NCBI GenBank assembly: GCA_964468205.1
Contig: CAYXVG010000005.1
Span: 113,688 to 177,687, forward strand
Origin: CAWELS01 sp964468205
Lineage (GTDB): Bacteria > Acidobacteriota > Terriglobia > Bryobacterales > Bryobacteraceae
Reading direction: 5' to 3'
Length of the DNA stretch: 64,000 nucleotides
Shown: one piece after another, positions 51,065-60,310 of the stretch
Layout of the letters: each line of letters starts with the position of its first letter
How positions within the stretch are numbered: the first letter of the stretch is position 1
Notes under the pieces: model-generated
Told to the model about the DNA's origin: nothing
Database searches by the model: none
Seen by the model: only the letters and a program-made list of their open reading frames with translations
Made by a program: the position numbers and the translations under genes

Positions 51065-52597
51065 ATGACCTGGATAAAACGCACGACATTTGGCCTCGTC
51101 GTGATTGGGGTAATCACCGCCGCCCTGTATCGCGGCTCTGGATCCGCCACGGCAGCCGAAAGCCGGCCGCCGAACATCCTGTTCGCCATCTCCGATGACC
51201 AGTCCTGGATGCACACCGGAGCCAACGGAGACCCGGCCACCCGAACCCCGGCCTTTGATCGCGTGGCCAGCGAAGGCGTGCGGTTCCTCTATGCCTACAC
51301 CGCTGCCCCTTCCTGCGCGCCATCGCGGAGCGCGATTCTCACCGGCCGCCACATCTGGGAACTCGAGGAAGGCGGCATCCTCAACGGCACTCTCAAGTCC
51401 AAGTTCCACATCTTCACCCACCTGCTTGAAGACGCCGGCTACGAACTGGGCGCGACGGGAAAAACCTGGGCCCCGGGCAAGATCGGAGAAGGCTGGACCC
51501 GCCCGCTCTTCGGCAAAAAGATCGATGTGCACAGATACGAGAAACCAGTGCCCGGACGCAACCCCATCAACTACGCCGCCAACTTCGACGAGTTCTTCGC
51601 CCAGCGCGACAAAACCAAACCATTCTTCTTCTGGTACGGCTCGTCGGAACCGCACCAACGCTACGACGTCGGCTCCTGGAAGCGGGCCGGAAAGCGGCTC
51701 GAAGACGCGCGCCTCCCCGGCGGAATCCCCGACAGCGACGTCACGCGCGGCGAATTCCTCGACTACGGCGTCGAAATCGAACACTTCGACAGCCACCTGG
51801 CGCACATCATGGAAACCCTCGAGGGGGCAGGAGAGCTCAACAACACCCTCGTCATCGTCACCAGCGACCACGGCAACCCCATGCCCCGCTCGAAATGCAA
51901 CCTCTATGACAGCGGTACCCGCGTGCCGCTCGCAATCCGCTTCCCGGGCCGGATTCCGGACGGCCGCGTCAGCGAGGACTTCGTCAGCCTCACCGACATC
52001 GCCCCCACCATCCTGGAAGCCGCCGGCATCCAACCGCTCGACGTCATGAGCGGCCGCAGCCTCTGGAAAATCCTCACCTCGCCGGGCTCCGGCCGCATTG
52101 AGCCAGAACGGGATTTCGTCGTCACGGCCTTCGAACGGCACACCATCTGCCGCCGCGGCGCCATCGGCTATCCCATGCGCTCCATCCGGACCGAGCGCTA
52201 TTCCTACATCCGCAACTACGCGCCCGAACGCTGGCCGGCCGGCGACCCGGACTACAACGCCCAACCGCAGGGATTCTTCGGCGACGTCGATGACGGCGAG
52301 TCCAAACGCTACTTGCTCGAAAATATGCTGGACCCGGCCGTTCAACCCTACTACCTGCGCTCCTTCGGCCGCCGCCCGGCCGAGGAATTGTACGACCTCG
52401 CCAAAGACCCCAACGAACACAACAACGTCGCCGCGGATCCCGCCTACGCCTCCATCCTCCGGGAGATGGCGACCCGGCTGGAAGAGTACCTGGTGGCGCA
52501 CGGCGACCCGCGCCAGAATGGCGTCACCCCTTGGGATACGTACCCCTATGCCGGCCGCGCCCCGCGCCCGGACCCCACTCTCGATCCGCTACCTTAG
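51065..52597 (+). CDS. Heparan N-sulfatase-like type I sulfatase
   Basis: The 510-residue protein has an N-terminal export signal (FGLVVIGVITAALY), NILFAISDDQSWMHTGANGD with the metal-binding Asp pair, the formylglycine motif CAPSRSAILTG with Cys84 and VIVTSDHGNPMPRSKCNLYD. The domain order and the RHIWELEEGG stretch resemble heparan N-sulfatases (sulfamidase, SGSH-like). It would act in the periplasm or outside. Its last 9 bases overlap the end of the convergent deacylase gene. Confidence 0.9.
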   Translation: MTWIKRTTFGLVVIGVITAALYRGSGSATAAESRPPNILFAISDDQSWMHTGANGDPATRTPAFDRVASEGVRFLYAYTAAPSCAPSRSAILTGRHIWELEEGGILNGTLKSKFHIFTHLLEDAGYELGATGKTWAPGKIGEGWTRPLFGKKIDVHRYEKPVPGRNPINYAANFDEFFAQRDKTKPFFFWYGSSEPHQRYDVGSWKRAGKRLEDARLPGGIPDSDVTRGEFLDYGVEIEHFDSHLAHIMETLEGAGELNNTLVIVTSDHGNPMPRSKCNLYDSGTRVPLAIRFPGRIPDGRVSEDFVSLTDIAPTILEAAGIQPLDVMSGRSLWKILTSPGSGRIEPERDFVVTAFERHTICRRGAIGYPMRSIRTERYSYIRNYAPERWPAGDPDYNAQPQGFFGDVDDGESKRYLLENMLDPAVQPYYLRSFGRRPAEELYDLAKDPNEHNNVAADPAYASILREMATRLEEYLVAHGDPRQNGVTPWDTYPYAGRAPRPDPTLDPLP

Positions 52598-54316
52598 AAG
52601 CGGCTCGACTTCTCGGTTCGACGGGCCGGCCCCTGCCCCGGCCCCTCCCCGCCGGACGAACCGGCCCGGCATCGCGCCCGTATGCTCGCCATCCCGCAAC
52701 ACCTGCTCCCCGTTCACGAACACGTGCGCCACCCCGCTCGCATATTGGTGCGGCTTCTCATACGTCGCGTTGTCCCGAATCTCCTCCGGATCAAACGCCA
52801 CCACGTCGGCGTAGTAGCCCGTCTCCAGCTTGCCCCGGCCCTCCAGCCGCAGCGTCTCGGCCGGTAGCGCGGCCAGCTTCCGCACCGCCTCCTCCACCGT
52901 CAGCACGCCTTCGTCCCGTACATACTTGCCGAGCACGCGCGCAAAACTTCCATAAGCCCGCGGATGCGTGCTGTTCTCCAGGAAAATCCCCTCCGCCGCC
53001 ACGGACGCCGAATCCGAACAGAAACTCACCCACGGCAGGGCAACTTTCTTCCGCACATTCTCCTCCGGCATCAGAAAGTAGACGGTGCTGATCCGGCTGC
53101 CATCCTCGAGGATCAGGTCCATCACCGTCACCTCCGGCGAAGTGCCGCGCATCCGGGCCACCTCCGCCAGCGTCTTGCCGGCCAGCGGCTTCAGCTTCTC
53201 CGTAACGAACCCCACCAGCAGTATGTTCTCCGGCGACCCCGACTCCAGAAAGAAATTCTCCCAATCCCCGGGACTCGTCATCTCGCGGGCAATCCGCTCC
53301 CGCACCGCCGGATCCCGCAGCCGCTTGAGCAGCGCTCCGAAACCCCCCTCCTCCACCCACGGAGGCATGCAGGATTTCAGCCCCGTCGACGCGGCCTCGT
53401 ACGAGTAGACATCCGCTGTAATCTCCAGTCCCTCCGCCCGCGCCTCCTCGATCATCGCAATCGCCTCATCCAACTTCCCCCAGTTGTTCTTGCCCAGCGC
53501 CTTCAAGTGGTAGATCTCGGCCCGGATGCCGGCTTCACGGGCAATCGTGAGGAACTCCCCGATCGCCTCGATCAGCCGCGCTCCCTCGCTCCGCAGGTGC
53601 GAAATGTAGATGCCGTCATACTCCGCCGCCACCTTCGCCAGCTCGATCAACTCCTCCGTCTCCGCGAAACTCCCCGGCGGATAGATGAGTGACGAAGCGA
53701 TCCCGAGCGCGCCCTCCTCCATCGCCTCCCGTACCACCGCTTTCATCCGCTCCATCTCTTCCGGCGTCGGGTCCCGGTCCACGTAGCCCATCACGTACAC
53801 GCGCGGTGTAGCGGCCCCAAGGAACGAGGCCACGTTCGGCGAAACACCCCGCTCCTCAAGATGCCGCAGATACTCGCCCAGCGTGTTCCAGCTCACCTCG
53901 AACTCCATGCCACCTTGATGCCTTTGCATCTCCTTCTTCATCCGCTCGTTCAGCGGCCCCATCGACTCGCCTTCCCCCATCACCTCGAGCGTCACCCCTT
54001 GCTTGATGTCGCTCATCGACCGCCCGTCCTGGATCAACGAAACGTTCGCCCAACTCATCATGTTGACGAATCCCGGCGCCACCGCCAGCCCGCTGGCGTC
54101 AATTTCCGTCGCGGCCACCGCCTTCCCAATGTCCCCCACCGCCGCAATCCTGTCCCCGCGGATCGCCACGTCCCCCACGTAACCCGGCGCCCCGCTCCCG
54201 TCATAAACCACGCCGTTACGCAAAATCGTGTCGTACTCCACCGGTTCGCCACATCCGCCGAACAAGCACACCCCCGCCGCCAACAAGGTCAATCTGGACC
54301 AGTGAACTGCCTTCAT
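52589..54316 (-). CDS. N-acyl-D-amino-acid deacylase/amidohydrolase homologue with altered metal site
   Basis: The 575-residue lipoprotein (lipobox FGGC) matches D-aminoacylase-type amidohydrolases: DTILRNGVVYDGSGAPGYVG, GIASSLIYPPGSFAETEEL, YISHLRSEGARLIEAIGEFL, EIYHLKALGKNNWGKLDEAI and a C-terminal PHQYASGVAHVFVNGEQVL. The usual metal motif H-x-H after PGF is replaced by PGFVNMMSW (residues 81-89), and the region of the family's G-N-C-G is MGEGES (113-118). Other ligands (His in ISHLR, His in IYHLK, Asp in SFCSDSASV) remain. It may bind one metal or have a changed reaction. Confidence 0.83.
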   Translation of the reverse strand: MKAVHWSRLTLLAAGVCLFGGCGEPVEYDTILRNGVVYDGSGAPGYVGDVAIRGDRIAAVGDIGKAVAATEIDASGLAVAPGFVNMMSWANVSLIQDGRSMSDIKQGVTLEVMGEGESMGPLNERMKKEMQRHQGGMEFEVSWNTLGEYLRHLEERGVSPNVASFLGAATPRVYVMGYVDRDPTPEEMERMKAVVREAMEEGALGIASSLIYPPGSFAETEELIELAKVAAEYDGIYISHLRSEGARLIEAIGEFLTIAREAGIRAEIYHLKALGKNNWGKLDEAIAMIEEARAEGLEITADVYSYEAASTGLKSCMPPWVEEGGFGALLKRLRDPAVRERIAREMTSPGDWENFFLESGSPENILLVGFVTEKLKPLAGKTLAEVARMRGTSPEVTVMDLILEDGSRISTVYFLMPEENVRKKVALPWVSFCSDSASVAAEGIFLENSTHPRAYGSFARVLGKYVRDEGVLTVEEAVRKLAALPAETLRLEGRGKLETGYYADVVAFDPEEIRDNATYEKPHQYASGVAHVFVNGEQVLRDGEHTGAMPGRFVRRGGAGAGAGPSNREVEPLLR

Positions 54317-54391
54317 GACTCCATCTTCCTCCCTGGCCGATTCCCGTCACAACCGGCTACCGCCCCCAGAACAGAGAACAAAGGACCATCC

Positions 54392-54487
54392 GGCCCGCTC
54401 CACCTAACCCGCCTCGCCGCCCCCCCGCCGCTCGCGTCCGGCCCGCTCCACCTAACCCGCCTGGCCGCCCCCCCGCCGCTCGCGTCC
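54392..54487. repeat. Two tandem 48-bp repeats
   Basis: ggcccgctccacctaacc... begins at 54392 and again at 54440, with a third partial match at 54488. The copies differ at about one position. The unit resembles the C-rich part of the kinase/PD40 gene near 56090-56160, so the pair probably arose from it. Confidence 0.85.
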
Positions 54488-54728
54488 GGCGCAAACGCGA
54501 TGCTGCGCCCGTCCGGCGGCCACCCCCTATGCGCCCGCCCGGCGGCCACTCCCTATGCGCCCGTCCGGCGGCCACCCCCTATGCGCCCATCCGGCGGCCA
54601 CTCCCTATGCGCCCGTCCGGCGGCCAATCCTTATGCACCCGTCAGGCGGCCACTCCCTATGCGCCCGTCCGGCGGCCAGTCCTTAGAAGAAGAACCCATG
54701 ATGCGCACCGCCTCCCCCCGCCCACCTG
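54480..54728 (-). pseudogene. Degenerate fragment of PD40-propeller coding DNA
   Basis: Bases 54480-54522 match 56144-56186, inside the downstream kinase/PD40 gene, at 40 of 43 positions in the same orientation. On the minus strand it encodes PDGRSIAFAPDASGGGAARR, compared with PDGRSIAFASDADGGG in the kinase. The right-hand end (54687-54728) resembles 56200-56240. Between these ends the copy has been replaced by a 26-bp array. It is not an open gene. Confidence 0.75.
54515..54686. repeat. 26-bp tandem array, six full copies plus a partial
   Basis: The unit ggcggccactccctatgcgc plus ccgtcc starts at 54515, 54541, 54567, 54593, 54619, 54645 and 54671, spaced exactly 26 bp. Copies differ at one to four positions. 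The length is not divisible by three, so it cannot encode a periodic protein. The unit resembles 56190-56215 in the kinase gene. There are no spacers, so it is not CRISPR. Confidence 0.92.
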
Positions 54729-57401
54729 TCACGGATTCGAGAGAATGTAGATTTCGCTGCGAACTGCCTCGAACGGAACAAAGAAGCCACTCTCCGTCAC
54801 GGCGAACTTCGTGTACAGCTTGTTCCCTTGCGGCAGCCGTCGGTTAGCCTCGGCTACGTTCTCCACTGGCTCGGCGGCCCCGCCACCCGGCGGTCGCATC
54901 CAAAGCTCGAACTGGCCCCGGCGGCTCGTCGTGAAGTAGAAGAACCGCCCATCGGGAGACCATGCGCACCAACCCTCTTGACCCGGGCTCGCATCAAACA
55001 GCTCAAACGAGCGCGAGCCGAAATCATAAAGCCAGATGTCCGGATTACCCTCCCGGTCCGAGAGAAACGCCAGCCGTCCTCCATCCGGCGAAAAGACCGG
55101 ATACGTGTCATCGCTCGGCCAGTCCGTCAACTGGCGTGGCTCGGACCCGTTCCGCGTATCCACCAGCCAGATGTCCCAGTTCCCGGCGTAGTTGCCATAG
55201 TAGGCCACCAGACTCCCGTCCGGCGAAAGCGCCGGCGCCACGTCGCGCGCCGGTTCGGTCGAATAGCTGAACTGCAGGCTCACTCCGCCGATAGTGGGCA
55301 GCCGCCAGATTTGGTAGGAGCCGTTCTGGGTCGAAGTATAAAGCAGTTCCTGCCCGTCGGCGGAGAAACTCGCCAGGATCTCGCGAACCGCATGGCCCCA
55401 ATCACCCGTCAGCTTTCGCGTCCGTCCTTCCTCCAACTCCATGTAGTAGAGCTGCCCCCGGCCGCTCATGTGAGACGTCCACACGAGAATCCGGCCGTCG
55501 GGCGACACCGCCGGGTAATAGTTGACCTGACCGCTCTGCGTAATCCGCTTGGCCGCCCCGGTAGAGTGCCCCGTCTTCGCATCACGGCCCAAACGCCACA
55601 GGTGCCGCTCCAGTCGCCGCACGTTATACGCCACGCTCGCGCCATCCGGAGAAATCGCGCATTCGGCATCGTCAGTGGCCGATAACGTCAGCCGCTGAGG
55701 ACGGCCCGCCGCCCGGCCGCTCGCTCCGTCCACCGCCACCCGCCACAGATTCTTATTTCCTCCATACGGCCCCTGGCTATAAACAAGCCACTTGCCGTCC
55801 TCGGACCACGACAGTCCCGAAACCTCCTCCCCCGTCGGCACCAGGCCGAGCCGCCTCGGACGCCCGCCGGCCGCCGGCACGATAAACAGGTCCACCTTCG
55901 TCTCGTGCCAGAAAACAATATGGCGGCCATCCGGCGACCACGTCGCGTAAGGGGCGTTCCCCGTCCCCGTCACGAGCGCCCGCGGCTCCACGCCCGAGTC
56001 GGAAACGGACGTGAGATAAATATCGCCATGCCAGTCGAACGCCAATTGCTTGCCGTCCGGAGACCATTTCGGATTGGACCCGAAACCGGCCACCCGGCTC
56101 GCTGCCCCGCCGCCCGCGGGCACGAGATAGATCCCGCCGCCGTCCGCGTCCGACGCAAACGCGATGCTGCGCCCGTCCGGCGACCAGTCAGGCGACCACT
56201 CCTTATGCGGAGGTCCAGTGATGCGTACCGCCTCTCCACCACCCACCGGACGCTTCCAGATGTCCATCGTCCCGTCCTGGTCGGACGCGTAGACGATCCA
56301 TGCGCCATCCGGCGACCACGCCGGAGAAGCCGTCTCTCCGCCCCCGCCGGCGAACCGCACCAGCGAGGTAGATACCCCGCCTACTCCATCGGACGGGTCG
56401 TCCGCGGACCCGGCAATCCAGCCCAAAAGCCCCGCCACGGCCGCCACGGCCAGCACCGGCGCCGCCCACCACAACCGAGCCGGCAGCCCCGCCTTCCGCG
56501 CTTGCATCAATCCAGCCGGCAAGAGCGAACCCGACTCCAGTTGCTGCTTCAAATCCTCCAATTCGAGAACCACATCGTCGATATGCTGCGTACGCCGCGC
56601 CGGGTCCTTCCGCAGGCAGCGGTGAATAATCCGAACCAACTCCGCCGGCGTTCGGGGAACGAGGTCGGTCACCGGCCTCGGCTCGTCACGAAGTATCGAC
56701 GCCAGCGTTGCCGCATTCGAGCCGGCGTCAAATGCTCTCTGACCCGTCAGCATCTCGTACAGAAGCGCGCCGAACGAGAATATGTCGGATCGCGTGTCGA
56801 TGCGCCGGCCCTCGGCCTGCTCGGGCGACATGTACGCGGCCGTTCCCATCACCATCCCCCCGGACGTCCGGTAACCTTCGGGAACGGCGATCGTAAGCGT
56901 ATCCTCGGACTCGCTCCTCTCCCCGGTCATGTCCAGCAGCTTGGCCAAGCCGAAATCGAGCACCTTGACGCGGCCATCCGCCATCACCATCACATTGCTC
57001 GGCTTCAGATCCCGGTGCACAATACCCGACTTGTGCGCCGCCATCAGCGCATCGCCAACCTGGATCGCAATCCGCAGAAGATCGCCCAGCGGCATGCCCC
57101 GCTCCGGCACGAGTTCCGCGAGCGTCTTGCCCGGCACGAACTCCATCGCGATATAGATCGCGTCCGCTTCCCGGCCAATGTCATAAATATGAACGATATT
57201 CGGGTGATTTAACGCCGAAGCCGACTTCGCCTCCTGGATAAAGCGCGCCTTCCCGCTCGAATCGGACATCCTTTCCGGCAGCAATACCTTGATCGCCACG
57301 AACCGGTCCAGGTGCTTGTCCCGCGCCTTGTATACTACTCCCATGCCTCCCTCGCCGACCTGCTCGAGGATCTCGTAATGGGCAATGGTTTCGCCTGTCA
57401 T
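54729..57401 (-). CDS. Membrane Ser/Thr protein kinase with extracytoplasmic PD40 beta-propeller
   Basis: The 890-residue protein starts with a Hanks kinase: glycine loop VGEGGMGVVYKARDK, Lys38, Glu57, HRDLKPSNVMV near residue 129, DFGLAKLL and GTAAYMSPEQAEGRR. One membrane helix follows (WWAAPVLAVAAVAGLLGWI). The outer part carries repeated PD40 blocks such as PAWSPDGAWIVYASDQDGTM, WSPDWSPDGRSIAFASDADG and PVFSPDGGRLAFLSDREGNP. This fusion is common in Acidobacteria. The propeller presumably senses an extracellular ligand. The gene is divergent from the glycosyltransferase gene. Confidence 0.95.
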   Translation of the reverse strand: MTGETIAHYEILEQVGEGGMGVVYKARDKHLDRFVAIKVLLPERMSDSSGKARFIQEAKSASALNHPNIVHIYDIGREADAIYIAMEFVPGKTLAELVPERGMPLGDLLRIAIQVGDALMAAHKSGIVHRDLKPSNVMVMADGRVKVLDFGLAKLLDMTGERSESEDTLTIAVPEGYRTSGGMVMGTAAYMSPEQAEGRRIDTRSDIFSFGALLYEMLTGQRAFDAGSNAATLASILRDEPRPVTDLVPRTPAELVRIIHRCLRKDPARRTQHIDDVVLELEDLKQQLESGSLLPAGLMQARKAGLPARLWWAAPVLAVAAVAGLLGWIAGSADDPSDGVGGVSTSLVRFAGGGGETASPAWSPDGAWIVYASDQDGTMDIWKRPVGGGEAVRITGPPHKEWSPDWSPDGRSIAFASDADGGGIYLVPAGGGAASRVAGFGSNPKWSPDGKQLAFDWHGDIYLTSVSDSGVEPRALVTGTGNAPYATWSPDGRHIVFWHETKVDLFIVPAAGGRPRRLGLVPTGEEVSGLSWSEDGKWLVYSQGPYGGNKNLWRVAVDGASGRAAGRPQRLTLSATDDAECAISPDGASVAYNVRRLERHLWRLGRDAKTGHSTGAAKRITQSGQVNYYPAVSPDGRILVWTSHMSGRGQLYYMELEEGRTRKLTGDWGHAVREILASFSADGQELLYTSTQNGSYQIWRLPTIGGVSLQFSYSTEPARDVAPALSPDGSLVAYYGNYAGNWDIWLVDTRNGSEPRQLTDWPSDDTYPVFSPDGGRLAFLSDREGNPDIWLYDFGSRSFELFDASPGQEGWCAWSPDGRFFYFTTSRRGQFELWMRPPGGGAAEPVENVAEANRRLPQGNKLYTKFAVTESGFFVPFEAVRSEIYILSNP

Positions 57402-57516
57402 CTATGCTCCGCGGCCTGACAAGCCGCGCCGCGGTTCCTTGGTTGCACCCATTCTATCAACGGCCCCCGCCATCGCCCGGTTCCGGCGTTCGGCCGCCTG
57501 GTAATAATGGAGTCTG

Positions 57517-58869
57517 GTGTCTGCCACCTGGAACAATCTGATCGCCCGGCTGGCCTCCCTCGGCCCCCGCCGGTGGACTCTGCTGGTGATTGCCGTGGCC
57601 CTCACCGTGCGCCTCGCCTGGGCGGTCGCCCTCATGCCCCGCGAACCCTCCTTCGACGAACGCCGGTACATCCAACATGCCGCCAGGTTCTCGGAAGGCC
57701 AGGGCTACGTCGGCGAGGACGGCAAGCCCACCGCGTTCTGGCCCGCCGGATATCCCATGGCCCTCGCGGCCGCCTACAAACTCCTCGGCCAGAGCAAACT
57801 TGCCGGAGTTTCCCTCCAGATCGCCCTCGCGATCGCCACCTGCCTGCTCGTGTCCCTGCTCGGTAGCGCCACCTTCGGCCCCGCCGCCGGCCGGCTCGCG
57901 GCCCTGATGCTCGCCCTCTACCCGACCCACGTCTTCTACTCCACCCTGCACCTCTCTGAACCGCTCTTCGCCTTCCTTCTCACCGCTGCGGTCATTCTCT
58001 TGCTGCAGAGCCTCCGATCCTGGCGCTACGTCCTCCCCGCCGGTCTGCTCCTCGGCCTCGCAATGCTCGTTCGGCCCGGCGCCCAACTGCTTCCAGGATT
58101 CCTCCTCGTCTGGTACTGGATCCAGACATCGCGCCGCCGTGCGCTCGTGCTGGCCCTGCTCGTCAGCGCCGCCGCTCTCGCCGTCATCAGCCCTTGGTTG
58201 GCGCGCAACCACCAACTCACCGGCCGGTGGACCGTCATCTCCACCACCGGCGGCTTCAACTTCTGGATCGGGAATCACCCCGGAGCCTTCGGCGGATACG
58301 CCTTCTCCCGCGACATCTTGCCCGCCCTCCGCGACGGTGGCGGCCGCGAGAGCTCTCACGGCTACCGCCTCGGTTTCCAGTCGATCCGGAACAACCCTCT
58401 GGAAGCCCTCGCCCGCGGCGCGCGCAAAATCAGCTATTTCTTTGCCCTGGAAACCGACGGCGTCCTCTGGAACCTCAAGGGCGTCTCTCCGCCGCCGTCC
58501 CTACCGCTGACTCTGGCTCTGCTCGCGCTCGCCAACGCGGCCTACATCGTGACGCTCGCCTTCACCGTTCTCGGCCTCCTGAACGTGCCCCGCCGTCACC
58601 CCCTCGGCGCCCTCTTCCTCGCCATAACCGCCTACCTCCTTCTCATCACCATCGCATTCATAGGCGATCCCCGCTATCACTTTCCCCTCGTGCCCATCGC
58701 CGTCATCTTCGCCGCCAAAGCCCTCGTCCTCGACCTTCCCGGACTCCTCCATCACAAAAATCACCGGCTGCGCGCCTGGACCGCGGCCACCGCCGGCTTC
58801 CTCATCCTGATCGCCGCCAATCTCGCTGTAAAGTTAACCGAGATGAAAGCCCTCGGCCGGCTGGATTGA
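57517..58869 (+). CDS. Glycosyltransferase family 39-like membrane protein (ArnT/PMT type)
   Basis: The 450-residue product starts at a GTG (57517). It has multiple membrane helices (LVSLLGSATFGPAAGRLAAL, VLPAGLLLGLAMLVRPGAQL), an acidic first periplasmic loop (MPREPSFDERRYIQHAARF) and ISPWLARNHQLTGRWTVIST. This matches lipid-linked sugar transferases of the GT-C class. The likely role is sugar transfer to a protein or lipid on the outer side of the inner membrane. Substrate unknown. An ATG in another frame just upstream is not used. Confidence 0.88.
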   Translation: MSATWNNLIARLASLGPRRWTLLVIAVALTVRLAWAVALMPREPSFDERRYIQHAARFSEGQGYVGEDGKPTAFWPAGYPMALAAAYKLLGQSKLAGVSLQIALAIATCLLVSLLGSATFGPAAGRLAALMLALYPTHVFYSTLHLSEPLFAFLLTAAVILLLQSLRSWRYVLPAGLLLGLAMLVRPGAQLLPGFLLVWYWIQTSRRRALVLALLVSAAALAVISPWLARNHQLTGRWTVISTTGGFNFWIGNHPGAFGGYAFSRDILPALRDGGGRESSHGYRLGFQSIRNNPLEALARGARKISYFFALETDGVLWNLKGVSPPPSLPLTLALLALANAAYIVTLAFTVLGLLNVPRRHPLGALFLAITAYLLLITIAFIGDPRYHFPLVPIAVIFAAKALVLDLPGLLHHKNHRLRAWTAATAGFLILIAANLAVKLTEMKALGRLD

Positions 58870-58955
58870 ACGGAATCTCCCCGCGCCTTCGCCCCAAAAA
58901 CCGCACAACCCCATCCGCTCTCGCGATACAATCGTCCTCAACGAGGGGAAATACA

Positions 58956-59960
58956 ATGAACCAAGACCTCACTCGACGCAGTTTTTTCCGGATGGCGGGC
59001 GCCTCCGCCGCTATTTCCGGCACGGCCGCGGCCGCCACGAATGCCGCCTCGGCCACCGGCTTGCCCACCCGCGCGCTGGGGGGGACAGGCGTCCAGGTCT
59101 CCATACTCGGCCTCGGAGGACACCATGTCGCCCGGCCCAAGGAAGAGAGCGAGAGCGTTCGCATCATCCACGCCGCCATCGACGAAGGCCTCACCTTCAT
59201 GGATAACGCCTGGGAATACCACGCCGGACATGCCGAAGAGGTGATGGGCAAGGCCCTCGCCATGGATGGAAAGCGCCAACAGGTCTTCCTCATGACCAAA
59301 GTCTGCGACCGCGACTACGAAGGCGCCAAACGCCAGCTTGACGAGAGCCTCCGCCGCCTGCGAACCGATGTCATCGACCTCTGGCAGTTCCACGAATGCA
59401 ACTACGGCAACGACCCCGAATGGGTATTCGAAAAAGGCGGCGTCCGCGCCGCCCTCGAAGCGAAGAAAGAAGGCAAAATCCGCTTCATCGGCTTCACCGG
59501 CCACAAAGCGCCCCGCATCCACCGCAAAATGTTGGACCAACCGTTCCAATGGGACGCCTGTCAGATGCCGATCAACCTCATGGACCACGGGTTCCTCAGC
59601 TTCCGCCGCGAAGTCGTCCCCGTTTGCCAGGAACGCAAAGTAGGAGTCGTCGGCATGAAAGGCTGCGGCGGCGACGCCCGCATGATCTCTGACGGCCACG
59701 TCACCGTCGAGGAATGTTATCGCTACTTCCTCAGCCAGCCCGTCAGTGTCCAGGTCGTCGGCCTCGCCAGCATGGACCACCTCAAGGAAGCTCTCCGCAT
59801 CGCCCGGAACTTCCAGCCCATGACCGAGGACGAACAGGCCACCATTCTCTCTCGCGTCCGCAACGTAATGGGCGACGGACGCTACGAGCTGTTCAAAACC
59901 AGCCAGCGGTTCGACAGCGATCACCACCGCCGCCAGCACGGGTTCGAAACCCGCGCCTGA
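58956..59960 (+). CDS. Tat-exported aldo/keto reductase
   Basis: From the ATG at 58956 (ACGAGGGG upstream) the product is 334 residues. It begins with a twin-arginine leader (TRRSFFRMAGASAAISGTA). The AKR signatures are GGTGVQVSILGLGGHHVA, TFMDNAWEYHAGHAEEVMGK with the Asp and Tyr, FLMTKVCDRD with Lys and DLWQFHECNYG with His, so the catalytic tetrad seems complete. Export in folded form with its NAD(P)H is implied by the Tat signal. The gene stands alone after the glycosyltransferase. Confidence 0.92.
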   Translation: MNQDLTRRSFFRMAGASAAISGTAAAATNAASATGLPTRALGGTGVQVSILGLGGHHVARPKEESESVRIIHAAIDEGLTFMDNAWEYHAGHAEEVMGKALAMDGKRQQVFLMTKVCDRDYEGAKRQLDESLRRLRTDVIDLWQFHECNYGNDPEWVFEKGGVRAALEAKKEGKIRFIGFTGHKAPRIHRKMLDQPFQWDACQMPINLMDHGFLSFRREVVPVCQERKVGVVGMKGCGGDARMISDGHVTVEECYRYFLSQPVSVQVVGLASMDHLKEALRIARNFQPMTEDEQATILSRVRNVMGDGRYELFKTSQRFDSDHHRRQHGFETRA

Positions 59961-60041
59961 TCCGCCCGGAGCCGGCTGCGCGGAGTCGCTCGTTTCCTCT
60001 GGCCTCCCGCCCCATTCAGGCGTAACATGGAGGCGGAGGTT

Positions 60042-60245
60042 ATGGCCATGTTGCGGGAACTCTCATGGTCGGAACGCGACTGGGACCTGGTGGTCGAACT
60101 CCTCGAGCGGGAGAATAACGAACTTCCGAGCGAAATCCGTCACACCAGTACGTCGGAATATCGAGACACCCTCCGCGCCCGTCGCGTCCGGATCAAACGT
60201 ATGCTCGACGAAATCAGGGCCTGCCGTGAGCAGACCCTCTCCTGA
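60042..60245 (+). CDS. Small conserved-looking hypothetical protein
   Basis: The ATG at 60042 has GGAGG five bases upstream, so it is preferred to the ATG at 60027; the product is 67 residues. It is almost all alpha-helical and charged (WSERDWDLVVELLERENNEL, SEIRHTSTSEYRDTLRARR, IKRMLDEIRACRE). EIRHT-S-EYRDTL recalls small uncharacterised Acidobacteria proteins, but I cannot name a family. No signal or membrane segment is present. It is convergent with the TonB receptor gene. Confidence 0.72.
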   Translation: MAMLRELSWSERDWDLVVELLERENNELPSEIRHTSTSEYRDTLRARRVRIKRMLDEIRACREQTLS

Positions 60246-60256
60246 CTGTGGCCACC

Positions 60257-60286
60257 CCGCCACGCCCGCAAGCAAGCGTGGCGGGA
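60257..60286. terminator. Strong hairpin between convergent genes (candidate bidirectional terminator)
   Basis: cccgccacgc (60257-60266) and gcgtggcggg (60277-60286) form a perfect 10-base-pair GC-rich stem with a 10-base loop. It lies 12 bp after the small ORF and 25 bp after the end of the TonB receptor gene. No T-tract follows on either strand, so the termination mechanism is uncertain. Confidence 0.55.
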
Positions 60287-60310
60287 TCGCCGGTCCCTGT
60301 TCTGGCGGCC

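Noticed and set aside
54515..54686. Possible CRISPR array
   Set aside because: The 26-bp copies are directly adjacent with no unique spacers and no cas genes are nearby. It is a simple tandem repeat.
55905..57212. 435-codon plus-strand open frame
   Set aside because: It is antisense to the kinase domain and is Arg/Pro/His-rich shadow sequence.
59940..59955. tRNA T-arm-like sequence ggttcgaaacc
   Set aside because: It lies in the last codons of the aldo/keto reductase and no D-arm, anticodon arm or acceptor stem surrounds it.
58194..59960. Extended upstream part of the aldo/keto reductase frame
   Set aside because: The first ~250 codons overlap the glycosyltransferase in another frame. The Tat leader and ribosome-binding site set the start at 58956.
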